From Amphiduros pacificus (Eukaryota; Annelida; Polychaeta; Phyllodocida; Hesionidae): 64,000 nt of DNA. The notes beneath the pieces are model-generated. The model worked only from the letters and a program-made list of their open reading frames with translations. It was not told the DNA's origin and did no database searches. Shown in pieces: positions 40,556-51,994 of the stretch. The first letter of the stretch is position 1; each line of letters begins with the position of its first letter. Location: assembly GCA_949316495.1 (NCBI GenBank), contig OX439005.1, positions 29,782,217 to 29,846,216 of the forward strand, read 5' to 3'. The translations under genes were made by a program, and so were the position numbers.

Positions 40556-41485
40556 TTCGTGCTAGAAGAAGAAATTTTTTTTTAAAGATTTTGCACTTAA
40601 AAACCAGTCTTCCGTGACCTCAAAGCCTTAACAATTCTTGATCCTGTTGAATCTTCCAGGGAATATTTTATTAAAGGACTTTTCTGTTTTTATATAGTTT
40701 TGCTTGTGCTGCATACACAGTATTTGTAAGATTCTTTCCTTCCTTTGGACTTAATACTTGAACTTTATAGCCTTGTGTATGTCACTACGTAAGGCATGAT
40801 GTATAAAAGCGTGTCAGTTTCCTTAACAGGCTGATATATTTGAGTGGTGCTGATAACTGAATGACGAACAAGGGCAAATTGTGGTTAGCAGATGACAATC
40901 ATGTCCTCATATTATGACATATTTTGACATATCAACCACAAAACAGGAACCATAAATATGAATACAATTACTCAAAGCAGATAAACCTCTGATGTAAAGA
41001 TTCCAGAGCTTCATTATATTCAGAACATATTGTTAATGTATAGAACATAATATAAAATCTAGTCAACAATGATTTATAGGCTTGTGCAAGGTCTGAGGGC
41101 AAATTTACACGGTTTGCAGATGACGAAGTTTTCTATCGAAAAGGGAACAAAGGACAGAAATGTGCAAAATCTTTACGTAAAATATGCAAAATGTCGCCGA
41201 GGATGACGTTGATATCAAACGTCCCAAAAAGTACTGAATTAAATGAATGTTCACTATCTATTTTAAAATGACCTGACAAAACAACACTCCAAACACTTTG
41301 CAAATAAACATGTACGCAGGAAGTCTTTTTTCATACATACAGAATTTCATACATAGACGAATTAAGAATTATATATTTATCTGTAGATAAGTATATCAGA
41401 TTCTCTCCAAAGCAACAGCTGCACGTGTAGCCCTTTATATGAAACTCAGAAAGCGATGCAAACCTTGTCATAATTGATTTAATTT
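40556..41485. other. No gene seen
   Basis: No supported feature. Confidence 0.5.
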
Positions 41486-41532
41486 AATCTTGGAGTAATT
41501 ATGAATGCTCCATTCATAATTACTCCAAGATT
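41486..41532. repeat. Perfect 22-bp hairpin with 3-base loop
   Basis: The arm at 41486-41507 (AATCTTGGAG... ending GAATG) is exactly complementary to 41511-41532, with loop CTC. The near-zero spacer makes a cruciform-prone palindrome. The loop is too short for a usual microRNA precursor. Confidence 0.95.
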
Positions 41533-43230
41533 TAACTGTGCAAAACTTAATCTAATAATTAACAACTTGTCTTCGTCATTTTGTCATGATGTTCAAACTC
41601 TTATCATAATACTACAGTTAATAACAAAGTATTCTTAATTCGTAACTGAGTGATGTGAGATAACAAAGATGAGAGGTCAGGAATAATATGATACCTTCCA
41701 GAAATTAAATATACCGGTATGTCTGAGTCAAATTTAATAGAATTCATAAAGATGTATTACTATTAATTAATCTATGATGGCTAAAAACTACAGTACGATT
41801 ACAACAAAATGTCAGCTGTATACTGTGATGTGTGACCTTTAATGAACTGGCAATTGACCACAACACATAAATTTCGGTCTTAACTCGTACCCATATGAGA
41901 TAATGATAAAATAAATTGTATCATCTTGACAATCCAGTCCAAACCGGCCCTGCTGAACAGAGGTAGTTGAGGATCGACTAATTGGGCCAAGTGCTAACCT
42001 TTACTGCAACCTCAGAACAATTGTTACCATGGAATAATAATGATAATATATGCATTGTTGTTTGACCTCAAAAATAGGACTGGCAATAACAATGAATTAT
42101 GTCAAATGAGTTGATAAATGCTATATGCATTAAAAACCTGGTTGAATCTCTGAAACAAATGTCAAATTTGTTTTTTGTATTTGATTTCACCCGAATCGTG
42201 ATGTTTAGATATAATGTTTGATTTGTCTATTTTATCAAAGAAATGGTTTCTAATGGTGAATCTTATTTTTAACAAAACAGAGAGATATAACATTTTTCAC
42301 CCGTTCCTTATCATAGACCTATTTGTCGGTCTCCATATTGTTTTTCCCCAATGAAAAGTGCAAACTGGAAGTGCATGATTTTACCGAAACCAGAGCTGTA
42401 CAACTAAATCTAATCATTGGTAATTGACACTGACAGGGAGGGGACCTATGGACAAATATACCCCATTATTTGTTTAGGTATGTGATGAAGAATTAACAGA
42501 ATATGCCAGTAATAATATATTTCATATAATAAGTTAAATGTACATATTGGTAAGTTGATATGCATGTCTAATGGTGTCAAAACCTACTAGTATCTCCAGA
42601 GGTGCATCAAAATGACATCCACACTATAAACAAATGTCCACTTTCCTTTCCAAACAATTAATTGTCCTCTCGCTCCATAATTTATCTTCTACAACACGAT
42701 AAATATTTTATAGGCTCAATAATATATAAATCAGCCAAACAATTACGCACCTACTATATTAAGTAAATGCTTTCAACAACTGAAGAACATAAAGAAATAA
42801 ATCAAATAATAAAAGTATTGTGTGCATTATAAAGTATATGACTGTTGGTTGATGACAAAGCATCATATTGTATTTCCAAATAATAACTTTCTTTCCTGAT
42901 CTAGATCGGGTCCTGAAGTTTATTTTTTTCTATTTAAAGCATGTTTTTACTATAAAACCATAAAACTAAATGCTTATTATGATTTTTAATACAATATAAT
43001 TTAGATAATTACATTGAATGTTTTTCTATAATAAAGTTAATAATCATGAAAAAAAATTGAATACACGTATGTTTTGCATGAATGAAAGGGTCGTAAAAAT
43101 GGCATTGTAAGCCCATATGAATATTAGGTTTGCAATATAATATACATAATTTTGTAGCGGCCTCCAAAAAAGAATCGCCTAACCTAGAATCTCCTGATTT
43201 TATATTATTCATACTGATGCTTACCTCGAC
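41533..43230. other. Gene-free AT-rich DNA
   Basis: No supported feature. Confidence 0.5.
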
Positions 43231-43652
43231 TCATGAACCTTTTCATGCTGGGAGGGTCCATATAGGGGTTTAAGCTTTGTCAAAGGCCCACCTTAATGTA
43301 TGTGAATGATTTTATTTTAAACACTTAATTTTTATATATCAAAGTCTATTGTTCTTGTATCAATAGCCAATGCAGGGATATTCAGAATCCATATTTTATA
43401 AATGTTCTTCACATCATTTGAAGCTGATGATCTGTTATATCTAACATTAAATGTCATGAACCTTTTCATGCTGGGAGGGTCCATTCAGGAGCTGAAGCTT
43501 TGTCAAAGACTCACCTTTATGTTTGCAAATCATTTTATTTTACACGCTTAATTTTTGTATATCAAAGTCTATTCAGAATCCATATTTTATAAATAACCAT
43601 CACATCATTTGAAGTTGGTGATCTGTTATATCTAATATTAAATATCATATTC
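43231..43652. repeat. ~223-bp tandem duplication
   Basis: The unit starting TCATGAACCTTTTCATGCTG at 43231 recurs at 43454 with substitutions and an internal loss of about 35 bases. Confidence 0.9.
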
Positions 43653-44656
43653 TATGAATTATGCACTCCTGTTGCCCGGGTAAACAGTTTGCTTGTTGAT
43701 CAGATACAATACTTTCCGGAAGTGCATATCAAATATGCGTTCAATCGGCTTTCAAAAACATTATTTACACAAACATGCCAGACAAAACAAATCCATTTGA
43801 CCATGCTCTGCTTACTATGATGACGTCAGTGCCAGTCCATACGGGGGCAAAAAAGAGGACATTGCTATCATGTGTTGTGGCTGGCCATAATATCGGTACA
43901 CCTCTGACGCACATATATACGTGTAAACACATATGGGCAATGTGACATCTATCACAAACCACATACATATCTATTTATAGAATATATTCCTTTGTAGACT
44001 GTAAAGATGTTCTATTTGGGGCGATCATTTATGTCTGCAATGCAGCCGTAACGAGAGAAAAATCCATAGAAAGAAATAGTTAATTCAGTTATATATAAAA
44101 AGTTCAATTAAATCATAAAGATCTCTGTATTCGAGAAAGGAAAAGTTTTTCCAAAGAAGGACACCCTCCCATTGATTTTATGATGCCGAAGACTATGAAG
44201 TTTAGATATATACATTTTTCCCTATATTAACCTAGGAAATCATTATATAATTTATGGTTCCAGTTCTAATCATAGACAAGGTAAACAAGTCAATAAAATG
44301 AAGTACAGTTGATTATAGGTTAACTGAAAGCTGCACCATGGCTTTATACCCGTGCTTGCCCCCATAGCACTGTCGTAGTTTTGGTGTGACATGTACACGT
44401 TATACAGGGTCTTCCAATCGAATATCTTATTAATTATGTTTACATATTTACCGAGTGCTTACTCTGCTCAACACAGGTAGTCGATCCTCTACCAACATTT
44501 GAGTGAGATCCCTGCTTTGGAGTTTATCAAATGCCAACCAAGACTACTTGAGAACGCAGTGTATATTTAGCCTTTATTCCCAGCCAAAAGAGGCAGACCA
44601 AAATTTGGTCTCTAATGAGAAGAATTGCACTGAACTATGTAGAACCATAAGATGTT
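43653..44656. other. No gene seen; one perfect CRE
   Basis: A lone TGACGTCA palindrome lies at 43821-43828. Nothing else is supported. Confidence 0.5.
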
Positions 44657-44723
44657 TACCCTGGAGGGATTCGAACCCACGACCTGGCTAGGTGTCCAGT
44701 GCTTTGCCTCTAAGCTACAGGGT
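44657..44723 (-). pseudogene. tRNA-like sequence (SINE head or tRNA relic)
   Basis: On the minus strand ACCCTGT and CCAGGGT can pair at six of seven positions as an acceptor stem. An A-box-like TAGCTTAGAGGCAAAGC and a perfect B box GGTTCGAATCC are present. The anticodon arm does not close with a 7-base loop, so I do not call a working tRNA. Confidence 0.55.
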
Positions 44724-46331
44724 TGTCATACATCCAATAGTAGGCATAGCTCCATGCAATGTCTCCATGGCTCATAATTAATATAGCCAAAGTATAGGAT
44801 AATATCAGCATCTGAGGCGTCTGTTTGATCCCATGCCTGCTTACAGAAAAACGTGATGAGTACATAATATTCTGTCATCTCTCATGTCAACCCTCTTGAT
44901 AAATAACAAGAAGGCTGCAGCTGGGAGTACATGCCCCTGGGCATGATGTCAATGTACATACACAATCAAACGTACAGCATCTAACACAATACAAGTGCAG
45001 AGGACATCTCCACCCACCGCCCACAGCCGCGGTGCTGCTGCCACCTCCGCATGTTTATGTAAAGTAAACATAGCATATCATTGACAATCTCCATGCACTA
45101 CTGACTGTGATGTTGCTCTTGCTATATGCACCATGTGCTCTGTACAACACCTACACCCACATAGACTTACTGATGTCTGGGTAACACCCCTAACACCATC
45201 ACTACCATCCTATATGACACTGGGAGGGGCAAATGTTGCTCATATATGAACCACCCTACATGCATTGTTGTTGACATATTATATTGATTTGGCTTTGGAC
45301 GTTTCTTGCCACCCACCAACCTTACTAGTGCAAATACATTAATCAAGGTAGAGCCGATTCCTTGTTTTTCATTAATATGATCAAAGTGAATTGAATATGG
45401 GTATTATAGTCTTACCTGTAAGACTTACCTGTTCCTTAGTTGGCAGTCTTGGTGGTTTTGTAGATGTTTTGTTTAAAGATGTGTGTCACCATCATTTTAG
45501 TGGATTCTCGGTGTGTTCCATCTAAATGTATACCTACAGGCATCACAAACCAAAAGCTCATAATAGAAGCGCAGAATGATGTTAACATGTTTTGGAAAGA
45601 CATATGGATTGTATCACCATTTCCTACAATGATATATATCCTAATGTAAAACAAAATATACAGATAAATCAGGACATTATGATATCCAAAGAGAGATCAT
45701 TCAAAGGTTTCTTCGCTCACGGTTTGATTGAACTCCTGGCAATTTATGACATTAACTGGTGAAGAAGATTGGATCAGTGTATAACAATCTGGATAGTTTG
45801 ATGTTTTCATGAATATCTTACCTTACCAATCTCAGCAGTGTACCTCAGATCTGATAATAAATAATGTTCCATCTGGGGTCTCATCACACATGATAATTGT
45901 GGTAAATTCCCGTGATTCAGCCTGCTCAGCGTTCTAGGATTCCAGGAAAATGGCTATTCCTGGCACAATGACAGTATGTTCTGCAGATACTCTGCATAAT
46001 CTATGCAGTACTGGGGCATCCCTGCACCTAATTACACTCACTGCACTCTCTGCTTCCACCATCTTAGTCATGAGATCTCTACATAATTAATGATGTTTTG
46101 ATGACATACCCAGCCATGTGCTCCAGGTTAAATCATATAACTTTCTGTGATACATTTAGTTTTATTTCAAAAGTTATATGACGCTAAAAATTAAAACATT
46201 TCCTCTTACAGGTGGCCCATAGCAATGATATAAATAGTTGAAACTTTGTACAATGGTTGCTATTTTGGTCAAAAAGTAGTGCACGGAATCCCATCGCTAC
46301 CAGGGAATTGTCGTCATCAGCTTATGTAAAG
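44724..46331. other. Gene-free DNA upstream of Fos
   Basis: No exon recognised. A palindromic GTCTTACCTGTAAGAC lies near 45409-45424. Confidence 0.5.
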
Positions 46332-46549
46332 GCGCATGCGCTCTTGCATGGCGCGACTTTAGATATGAATGTTGGACTCTGATTGGCTGAGAAAGGGTAT
46401 CCCAATAAACGTCACGAGCATCTGGTCGCAGTCTGCGTTGTTCTAGAATACCTCATATGCTATTTATAGCACTATTACGCATAGGCCATAGTGAATCATC
46501 ATATATATACGCCAGAAAGGCTTCCCCAGCCAGAAGATCTTGTGACTCA
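46332..46549 (+). promoter_or_regulatory. Fos promoter for exon 1a: NRF1, CCAAT, MEF2 and AP-1 motifs
   Basis: In order: a perfect NRF1 palindrome GCGCATGCGC (46332-46341), an inverted CCAAT (ATTGG, 46382-46386), a CRE-like ACGTCAC (46409-46415), a perfect MEF2 site CTATTTATAG (46460-46469) that could also serve as a TATA element, an AP-1-like TGAATCA (46492-46498), ATATATATA near 46500, and a perfect AP-1 site TGACTCA (46543-46549). The exon 1a ATG follows at 46686. An AP-1 site suggests feedback by Fos/Jun. No canonical SRF CArG box was found. Confidence 0.5.
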
Positions 46550-46685
46550 TAGCTACACACATAGCCCAGATATACCAGAGTAAAACTGCATTACATTTAT
46601 ACCAGTTCTTAGCTTCTAACGCGGAACTCTTGTTTCTATACCAGGTATCTGAGAAGATTTGGAATACCACAACCACTTGAAAAAG

Positions 46686-46799
46686 ATGTATAACACCACA
46701 ACCACAGGTTCACTGACAGAAACTTCCTATGCGGACTCCAAATACACTGTTGCTGACATCTTGTCGTCCATGGCAAATGGCGAACTTGTATCGCCTACG
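46686..46799 (+). CDS. Fos: Fos exon 1a (alternative first exon)
   Basis: Encodes 38 residues beginning [10 protein letters not shown] and containing [14 protein letters not shown], ending at ACG|GTAAGT in phase 0. The ATG at 46686 is preferred: the frame upstream has only a TTG at 46659. Its promoter elements lie at 46332-46549. Confidence 0.85.
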
Positions 46800-49700
46800 G
46801 TAAGTTGCTATAAGATTTTATCTTACCTTAACATTTGCGTATATACAAATAATCCAACATCTCGTGATAGAGAGTGGTAGTCTGTAATGCATACATGCAG
46901 TGAGTGGGATGGGGTAGATCAGTGATTAATGCGTAAGTGGGTTTGCCCGGGATGGAAGGTGGCAGTTGTGACCTAGTTCTGTGGAGTGGAGCAGAGTCGG
47001 GATGGCTGGGCACGGGGACTGGGGGGGGGGGGGGGGGGGGGCAGACGAGCCACGTGATTGGCAGATCCACCACACAAAGAAAACCTGCACGCCATGATGG
47101 ACTCCATCTGCAGCACTGTTGTGATCCTGCAGGGATCCACTTCATGATAGTATCCATATCAGCGAGATGACCAAACCTCTGACTCCCGGGTATTGTTCAT
47201 AGAGGCTGGAGCTCACGATGATCTAATACTGATTACTCATAGAGTCTCTACCTGGAATACGTAGTGCGGCGCAGTATCGCTGAGGGAGACATCCTGGCTT
47301 GATCTGTACGCGGACAGCGGGCCTCTTTGTCACCCATGCATTCCGGTACTGACCTGTGTGTATGTGGGTGGTAAACCTCCAATGCACTGTTACAACATAC
47401 AAATAGGATATCGTAGGCAAGTCAGGACTTATATACGCGCACAGAGCAGGTGGATAAGCTGAGATCTAAACATGTGGACGCACAACCAACAACAACAACA
47501 ACAGCAGCAGCAAGCAGGCAACATGGAGGGTTATGGTCACAATGGGCACACCGTACACCATCACCCCGTCATGGCTGACAACCCCATGGCAGGGGTAAAC
47601 TCCATGTCTGCCTCCCATCATAACCCCATGCAAAACACTCACAATTCCATGAATGCATACTCTCATATGCAACCTGGAAACCAACAGAATTGGGTAGGTC
47701 CAATGTTGACAGATAGATAGCATTTATTTGTATATGTTTGCCTGTTATTTGTGATGTGGTCACCTCACATTGAATTAGGCACTTAATAGACCTGGGGAAA
47801 TTAGGATGAGGGAGATTGCCTTAGTGTATGTCAACAATAATCACTGATCTAAGGTGTAGGTGTTTATTGCTATGTGTCTCCATGAGATCTGCTTCATTGC
47901 CGACACTTGTCTTTTGAAATGCACACTATGAATTATTTCATCCAAATCTGACATTTCATAATTATTAGGAAATACATCGAAACTTTAGGAAAACTACAAA
48001 GAGATTGTATTTATATAAAAACACAAGGAATATTTACATTCAGAGAGCAATATGACTTATTATTGTTATAGTGCGTGGACTAATGAGTATACGTTTCCAT
48101 TGGATTTTCAGTTTGCAGACCCTCCAGCAGTACCAGGGTTCGTAGCCAGCAGTGTGGCGTCCACTCTGACCCCCACCACCCTGGCCAACATAGAGCAGAC
48201 CTTCATAGAGTTGCAGTCTGTGCCCGTCACCACGTCCTCCAGCCTCCCGCCAGATGTCACCACCCAGAGCGGCTTCGTGCCTCCCATAGTGGACCCTCTG
48301 TCCTCCTCTAGCAGTCTCAAGGACGAGTTTGAATACTATGACAGCAGCTCCATGGACGATGACGATTCCAGGGACTGGATGCCTTCCTCTGCCAAGAGGG
48401 CTAAGACCATGAATGGGGTGAAGCCCGTGCTCATCACCCCTACCACCCTGGCCGGAGCTGCCCAAACCTCACCCCCTAGGAAGGCTGGACGCAGACCAAA
48501 CAAATACGCTAATGTAAGTTCAAAGTTGTTAAAAGTAGAACAAAACACTGAGGGAATTTTATGGCATTTGTTTATAACATAATACCCGAGGGCATTATGG
48601 CACATTGGTGTATATAAATAGGATGTAGGGGAATCCCCACGCGATATCAGGTGTACGCGGAAAACTGCGTAAATTGCCTGGCGTCCCAGCTGTGGGCTGT
48701 CAAAGAATGGGGACGACACACTAATTGTACGTCCGCCACGGACTGGCGCATTAAGAAACTTTGAAAACAAAGTTCCTGTACCCATGCCTGCAGCAAGACA
48801 ACTTCAAAGTTGTCTAGTTCTTCATTACCATGGCCCTAAAGCTATCCAGGATCTCGTACTAATAAGTTAAAAAGAAATCATGTATTTCAAAAAGGCAGCA
48901 GCTACTTGTGATTTTTTTATTATATTTTATACCAAACACCACCAGTACAGTGGCTGGAATGTGCGACATTTCAATGTTAAAGATCCCTATTGAATTACCA
49001 AAGTGATGTACTAATAAACCCCTTTTCTTGTGGGTTGAATATGTCGGAAATGGACCACTTCGGTTCTTGGAATCAACCATGACTGTTTGTCACATATTTC
49101 AAGGATATACTAGTATTAATATGTGATAGTAATAACTATAGCATGGAGGTGGGACTTAGTTCCGGTTGTGTGGTTACACCAAAAAACCAAACGACTTTCT
49201 GTTGACAAAAAAACGACGATGGTACAACAGACAAGTAGTGAACAATAATATGTGGCTAAGGGGAGCGTCAGTACAGACGCCATGATGGAAAGAATTGTAC
49301 AGAGACGCTGCAGGGGCATGCATGTTTGGAGAACACGCACCACGTGGTTGACAGGTCTGCTGAATGCACGTGTAGCCTGTGTGGCTGGCCAAAACAATAC
49401 TTGTATCGATCCAGGGAGCGTGCACACAGGCCAAGCCGACACCACGGGCCAACCAATATGGCGTCCTCATATGAAGTGGCTGCTTGCCATATCTGGGTCA
49501 GCGTTAATGACCACGTGCAAACAATCCCTCTCCCCTTTCCGATCCTCCCATGTGGAGAAAATCCATTTATATCACACGCAAAACACCAATGTGCCACAAT
49601 CGTAATGATAGCAATTACTTCCATCACACTGCAATTAAATTTAATTTACTTATCAAAGAAAGAAGACAAATGTATTAATGGGTTTGATCCTTTTTGTGTT

Positions 49701-50604
49701 ATAGATGAGTCCCGAAGAAGAAGCAAGAAGATCTGTAAGACGTGAAAGGAACAAGCTTGCTGCCGCTAAATGTCGCCAGAGAAGAGTGGATCACACAAAT
49801 CTGCTGCTTAATGTAAGTATCTGCTTATTATTGTTTAATAGCTATTTTTCTCTCTATCGAAAACTGCAGTTAATGGGAACTGTGTTAAGATCAAATGAGT
49901 TGAGTTAATACCTATTATATACAAGTCAGTGATCAGGAAAATCAACTTAGATAAAATACGTAGATAAAAGTGGGTTGGGGCTAATGGTGAGGCAAGTCAT
50001 CGTTTGGTATGTGTCACCCATCCCAGTGCCTCACCCCGGGTGAATAATCCCGCTGACATTATAAATGTGCCAAGCTGGGCATTTTTTTGTTGTATGACTA
50101 AGCGTTTTATACCATTGTGTCTTTCAGGAAACAGAACAGTTAGAAGAAGAGAAGTCCAGTCTTGAGACTGAGGTGCAGACTTTACAGCAACAGAAAGAGC
50201 AGCTGGAGTTTCTGCTGGAGGCTCATAAGCCAATGTGCAAGACGACTAAGGTGAAGTGTGAGCCGCGAGAGGACGCTGCTCTGGCCACCACCCTGACTGC
50301 CACCTCCACCATTGTCACCACCAGTGCTTCCACATCCCGCCCAAACTCTCTGCCCCTCCCCACCAAGTCCTCCACACCCACCACCATTGGCTCCATCACC
50401 GAGGCAACCGGTATTGTGATCTCCACGCCATCTAGCGGCATGTTTGCCACACTAGGTCTGGACAGTATGGTGGACGGACACACAGGACTTACCCCAATCA
50501 CAGGAGGACCTACAGTGTCATGTGCCAGCCAGGCTCAGAGGAACTCCAGCGATAGCAGTCCCAACGAGGGCCTCTCCTCCCCTACCAGGCTCATGGCCTT
50601 ATAA
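46686..50604 (+). CDS. Fos: Fos/Fra bZIP transcription factor (whole gene, four coding exons)
   Basis: Joined exons give 366 residues (with exon 1a) or 402 (with exon 1b). Every junction is GT/AG and phase 0. Exon 2 holds a [16 protein letters not shown] segment and acidic/Ser-rich activation sequence and ends KYAN. Exon 3 encodes the basic region ([16 protein letters not shown], with the redox Cys) and the zipper start. Exon 4 completes the leucine zipper ([19 protein letters not shown]...LEFLLEAH), then a Ser/Thr/Pro-rich tail ending SSPTRLMAL, which resembles the conserved Fos C-terminus. Known role: it pairs with Jun to form AP-1 on TGA(C/G)TCA sites as an immediate-early response gene. 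Identity as Fos/Fra (kayak) is firm; orthology to one vertebrate paralogue is not implied. Confidence 0.95.
47021..47041 (+). repeat. 21-base poly-G tract
   Basis: An unbroken G run on the coding strand between the two alternative first exons, preceded by other G clusters (GGATGGCTGGGCACGGGG). It can form G-quadruplexes in DNA or nascent RNA. Confidence 0.95.
47430..47435 (+). promoter_or_regulatory. TATA-like element before exon 1b
   Basis: TATATA about 40 bases upstream of the exon 1b ATG, consistent with a second promoter and a very short 5' UTR. Inference only. Confidence 0.35.
47472..47693 (+). CDS. Fos: Fos exon 1b (alternative first exon)
   Basis: Encodes 74 residues: MWTHN, nine Gln from CAA/CAG codons, then a His/Met/Asn-rich segment with repeated NSM/NPM motifs. 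It ends TGG|GTAGGT in phase 0, so it joins exon 2 in the same frame as exon 1a. No convincing acceptor precedes the ATG, which favours an alternative promoter over an internal exon. Confidence 0.75.
47694..48111 (+). other. Fos intron 1 (shared 3' part)
   Basis: Ends in GGATTTTCAG. Nothing else is recognised. Confidence 0.7.
48112..48513 (+). CDS. Fos: Fos exon 2
   Basis: 134 codons from [10 protein letters not shown] to RRPNKYAN. The acceptor at 48110-48111 keeps frame; an AG seven bases later would not. It holds [16 protein letters not shown], a Ser-rich linker, and an acidic [16 protein letters not shown] block. The donor is AAT|GTAAGT. Confidence 0.93.
48514..49704 (+). other. Fos intron 2 with a GC-richer block
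   Basis: Two small hairpins (AACTTTG/CAAAGTT at 48757-48774 and AGACAACTT/AAGTTGTCT at 48796-48815) lie in a moderately GC-rich patch. A second GC-richer patch at about 49140-49560 has open frames on both strands but no frame that splices into the Fos exons. It is possibly an intronic enhancer or a repeat. Confidence 0.5.
49705..49812 (+). CDS. Fos: Fos exon 3 (basic region)
   Basis: 36 codons, [16 protein letters not shown] through HTNLLLN, covering the DNA-contact basic region with the N-x-x-A-A-x-x-C-R signature. The acceptor is TTATAG and the donor AAT|GTAAGT. The split of the zipper between two exons is the usual one for Fos genes. Confidence 0.95.
49813..50127 (+). other. Fos intron 3
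   Basis: Short intron ending GTGTCTTTCAG; no other feature. Confidence 0.8.
50128..50604 (+). CDS. Fos: Fos exon 4 (leucine zipper and C-terminal domain)
   Basis: 158 codons and TAA. It begins [17 protein letters not shown] with heptad leucines, then [11 protein letters not shown] (the conserved zipper end), a KVKCEPRED sumoylation-type site (VKCE), a long Ser/Thr/Pro tail, and the Fos-type end SSPTRLMAL. Confidence 0.95.
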   Translation, partial: ETEQLEEEKSSLETEVQTLQQQKEQLEFLLEAHKPMCKTTKVKCEPREDAALATTLTATSTIVTTSASTSRPNSLPLPTKSSTPTTIGSITEATGIVISTPSSGMFATLGLDSMVDGHTGLTPITGGPTVSCASQAQRNSSDSSPNEGLSSPTRLMAL

Positions 50605-51835
50605 CAATAAACAATCTCAAACAAAGACTGCAAAGTCAACTTGCTATTTATCTATGCCATTGATGTTCAGAGACAGATATTGATATATGTATTATTTATT
50701 TTTCATCAAAAAGCACATTCTCATAAACCAGTGCACTTGAAGTTGTCACTGTCACCAAACAATATGGTTGACAAACACTTGTCAAAAGTCTTGAAAACAT
50801 GTTCAAAACATATCTTCATAATATCACTATTTGTGTCATTAGCCATTGATATTTCCATTGTGGAAGCTTCTAGAGTTAGACAGGTATATTGTATGCGGAT
50901 CTACATCAATTTACTAGTACATTTAAAGCTACTTTAGTTTGCAGAATCCTACTTGAAGAGATTACAAGCATATATGTAAGAGATATTTGTCAAATTATAT
51001 GTATAAATTAGATACAAAAGTGTAGTAGGTAGTGTTTTATATGGGTGAGAATCACAGGTAATTGTAGTGGAGTCCGAGCAATCTTTATGTCACGCCTATA
51101 GTTAGCTACTGTGGCACACATGGTAAATTATAGTAGTCATATAGCAGACAGCTTTAGAAAAGCTTCTAGATTTGTGTAAAACATACTTTGAATACTATTA
51201 TCAGCAAGGATGTATAGAATTATTACGATTGCGAAGTTTTACAGAGAGTTTTTACCTTTGCCGAGCAGGGATGATGTTTTATAATAATTGTACAATTTAG
51301 TATACTGCTGTCTTTTGTAGCAGTATTTGGTCAGTATTTTCTGTTGCTGAAAACTACCTATGCAAAGGGTATGCCTTTTTCATCTTTATATTTAAGAAAT
51401 AGTATAGTCTTTACTTAACTTTTCTACTGTTTTGGTATAAGTTTTGGTATAAAATAAATAAATAAAATAGACTTTGGGTGCCAATTTGGTGCTTGCCAGA
51501 GTATTAATAACATTGTACAGGAGAACTGTACTATAAAAAATGGACACTTGAAAAATCAATTATAACTGCCTTCATAAGCAATTCAAGCACACCAAAGGGA
51601 CGTTAATGTATACATCAAACAATTCATAAGAAAAAGCACAAAAATATGATGAACTAGTCTGCAAGCCCATCATGTTTGTGAGTGTCCATATTCATCTGTT
51701 TACTGGAGTTTCATTGTAAAAAGACATTTAATTTAATTTATATTTTTGTAAGTACTTAATTTATTTAGACATGATCTGTACAGCTGGAATTGACAGTTTG
51801 TGTTTTCTACAAAATAAATGTTTTAACAGAGTAAA
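50605..51835 (+). promoter_or_regulatory. Fos 3' UTR with AU-rich elements and poly(A) signal
   Basis: An ATTTA lies at 50646-50650 and a perfect AU-rich nonamer TTATTTATT at 50692-50700; more AT-rich ATTTA-type stretches occur near 51740-51775. AATAAA at 51813-51818 is the likely poly(A) signal; an earlier group (AATAAATAAATAAAA) near 51452-51468 could give a shorter 3' end. Such elements mark short-lived immediate-early mRNAs. Confidence 0.6.
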
Positions 51836-51994
51836 ATATTGTGTTGTTTATGAGTAATAATAATAACCAAATATAATCTGAAATACTTTCTCAGAATTCT
51901 ACATGTCGAAGCACATGTATAAAATACACCCTTAGTAAGGCCTTACTCAGAATATAGTTTCTGTGAACGTGATTGATACTCGATGACAATGGTT

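Noticed and set aside
43821-43828. Lone CRE as a regulatory site
   Set aside because: A single perfect site with no nearby gene; chance is likely.
44657-44723. A working tRNA gene
   Set aside because: The anticodon stem does not close with a 7-base loop, and the acceptor stem has a mismatch.
46659-46685. Earlier Fos start in exon 1a
   Set aside because: The upstream in-frame codon is TTG; the first ATG is at 46686.
48336-48785. 149-codon minus frame over Fos exon 2 and intron 2
   Set aside because: A shadow of the GC-rich Fos exon; content not protein-like outside it.
49326-49745. 139-codon plus frame running into Fos exon 3
   Set aside because: It enters exon 3 in a different frame from the bZIP reading, so it cannot be an alternative Fos exon without a splice.
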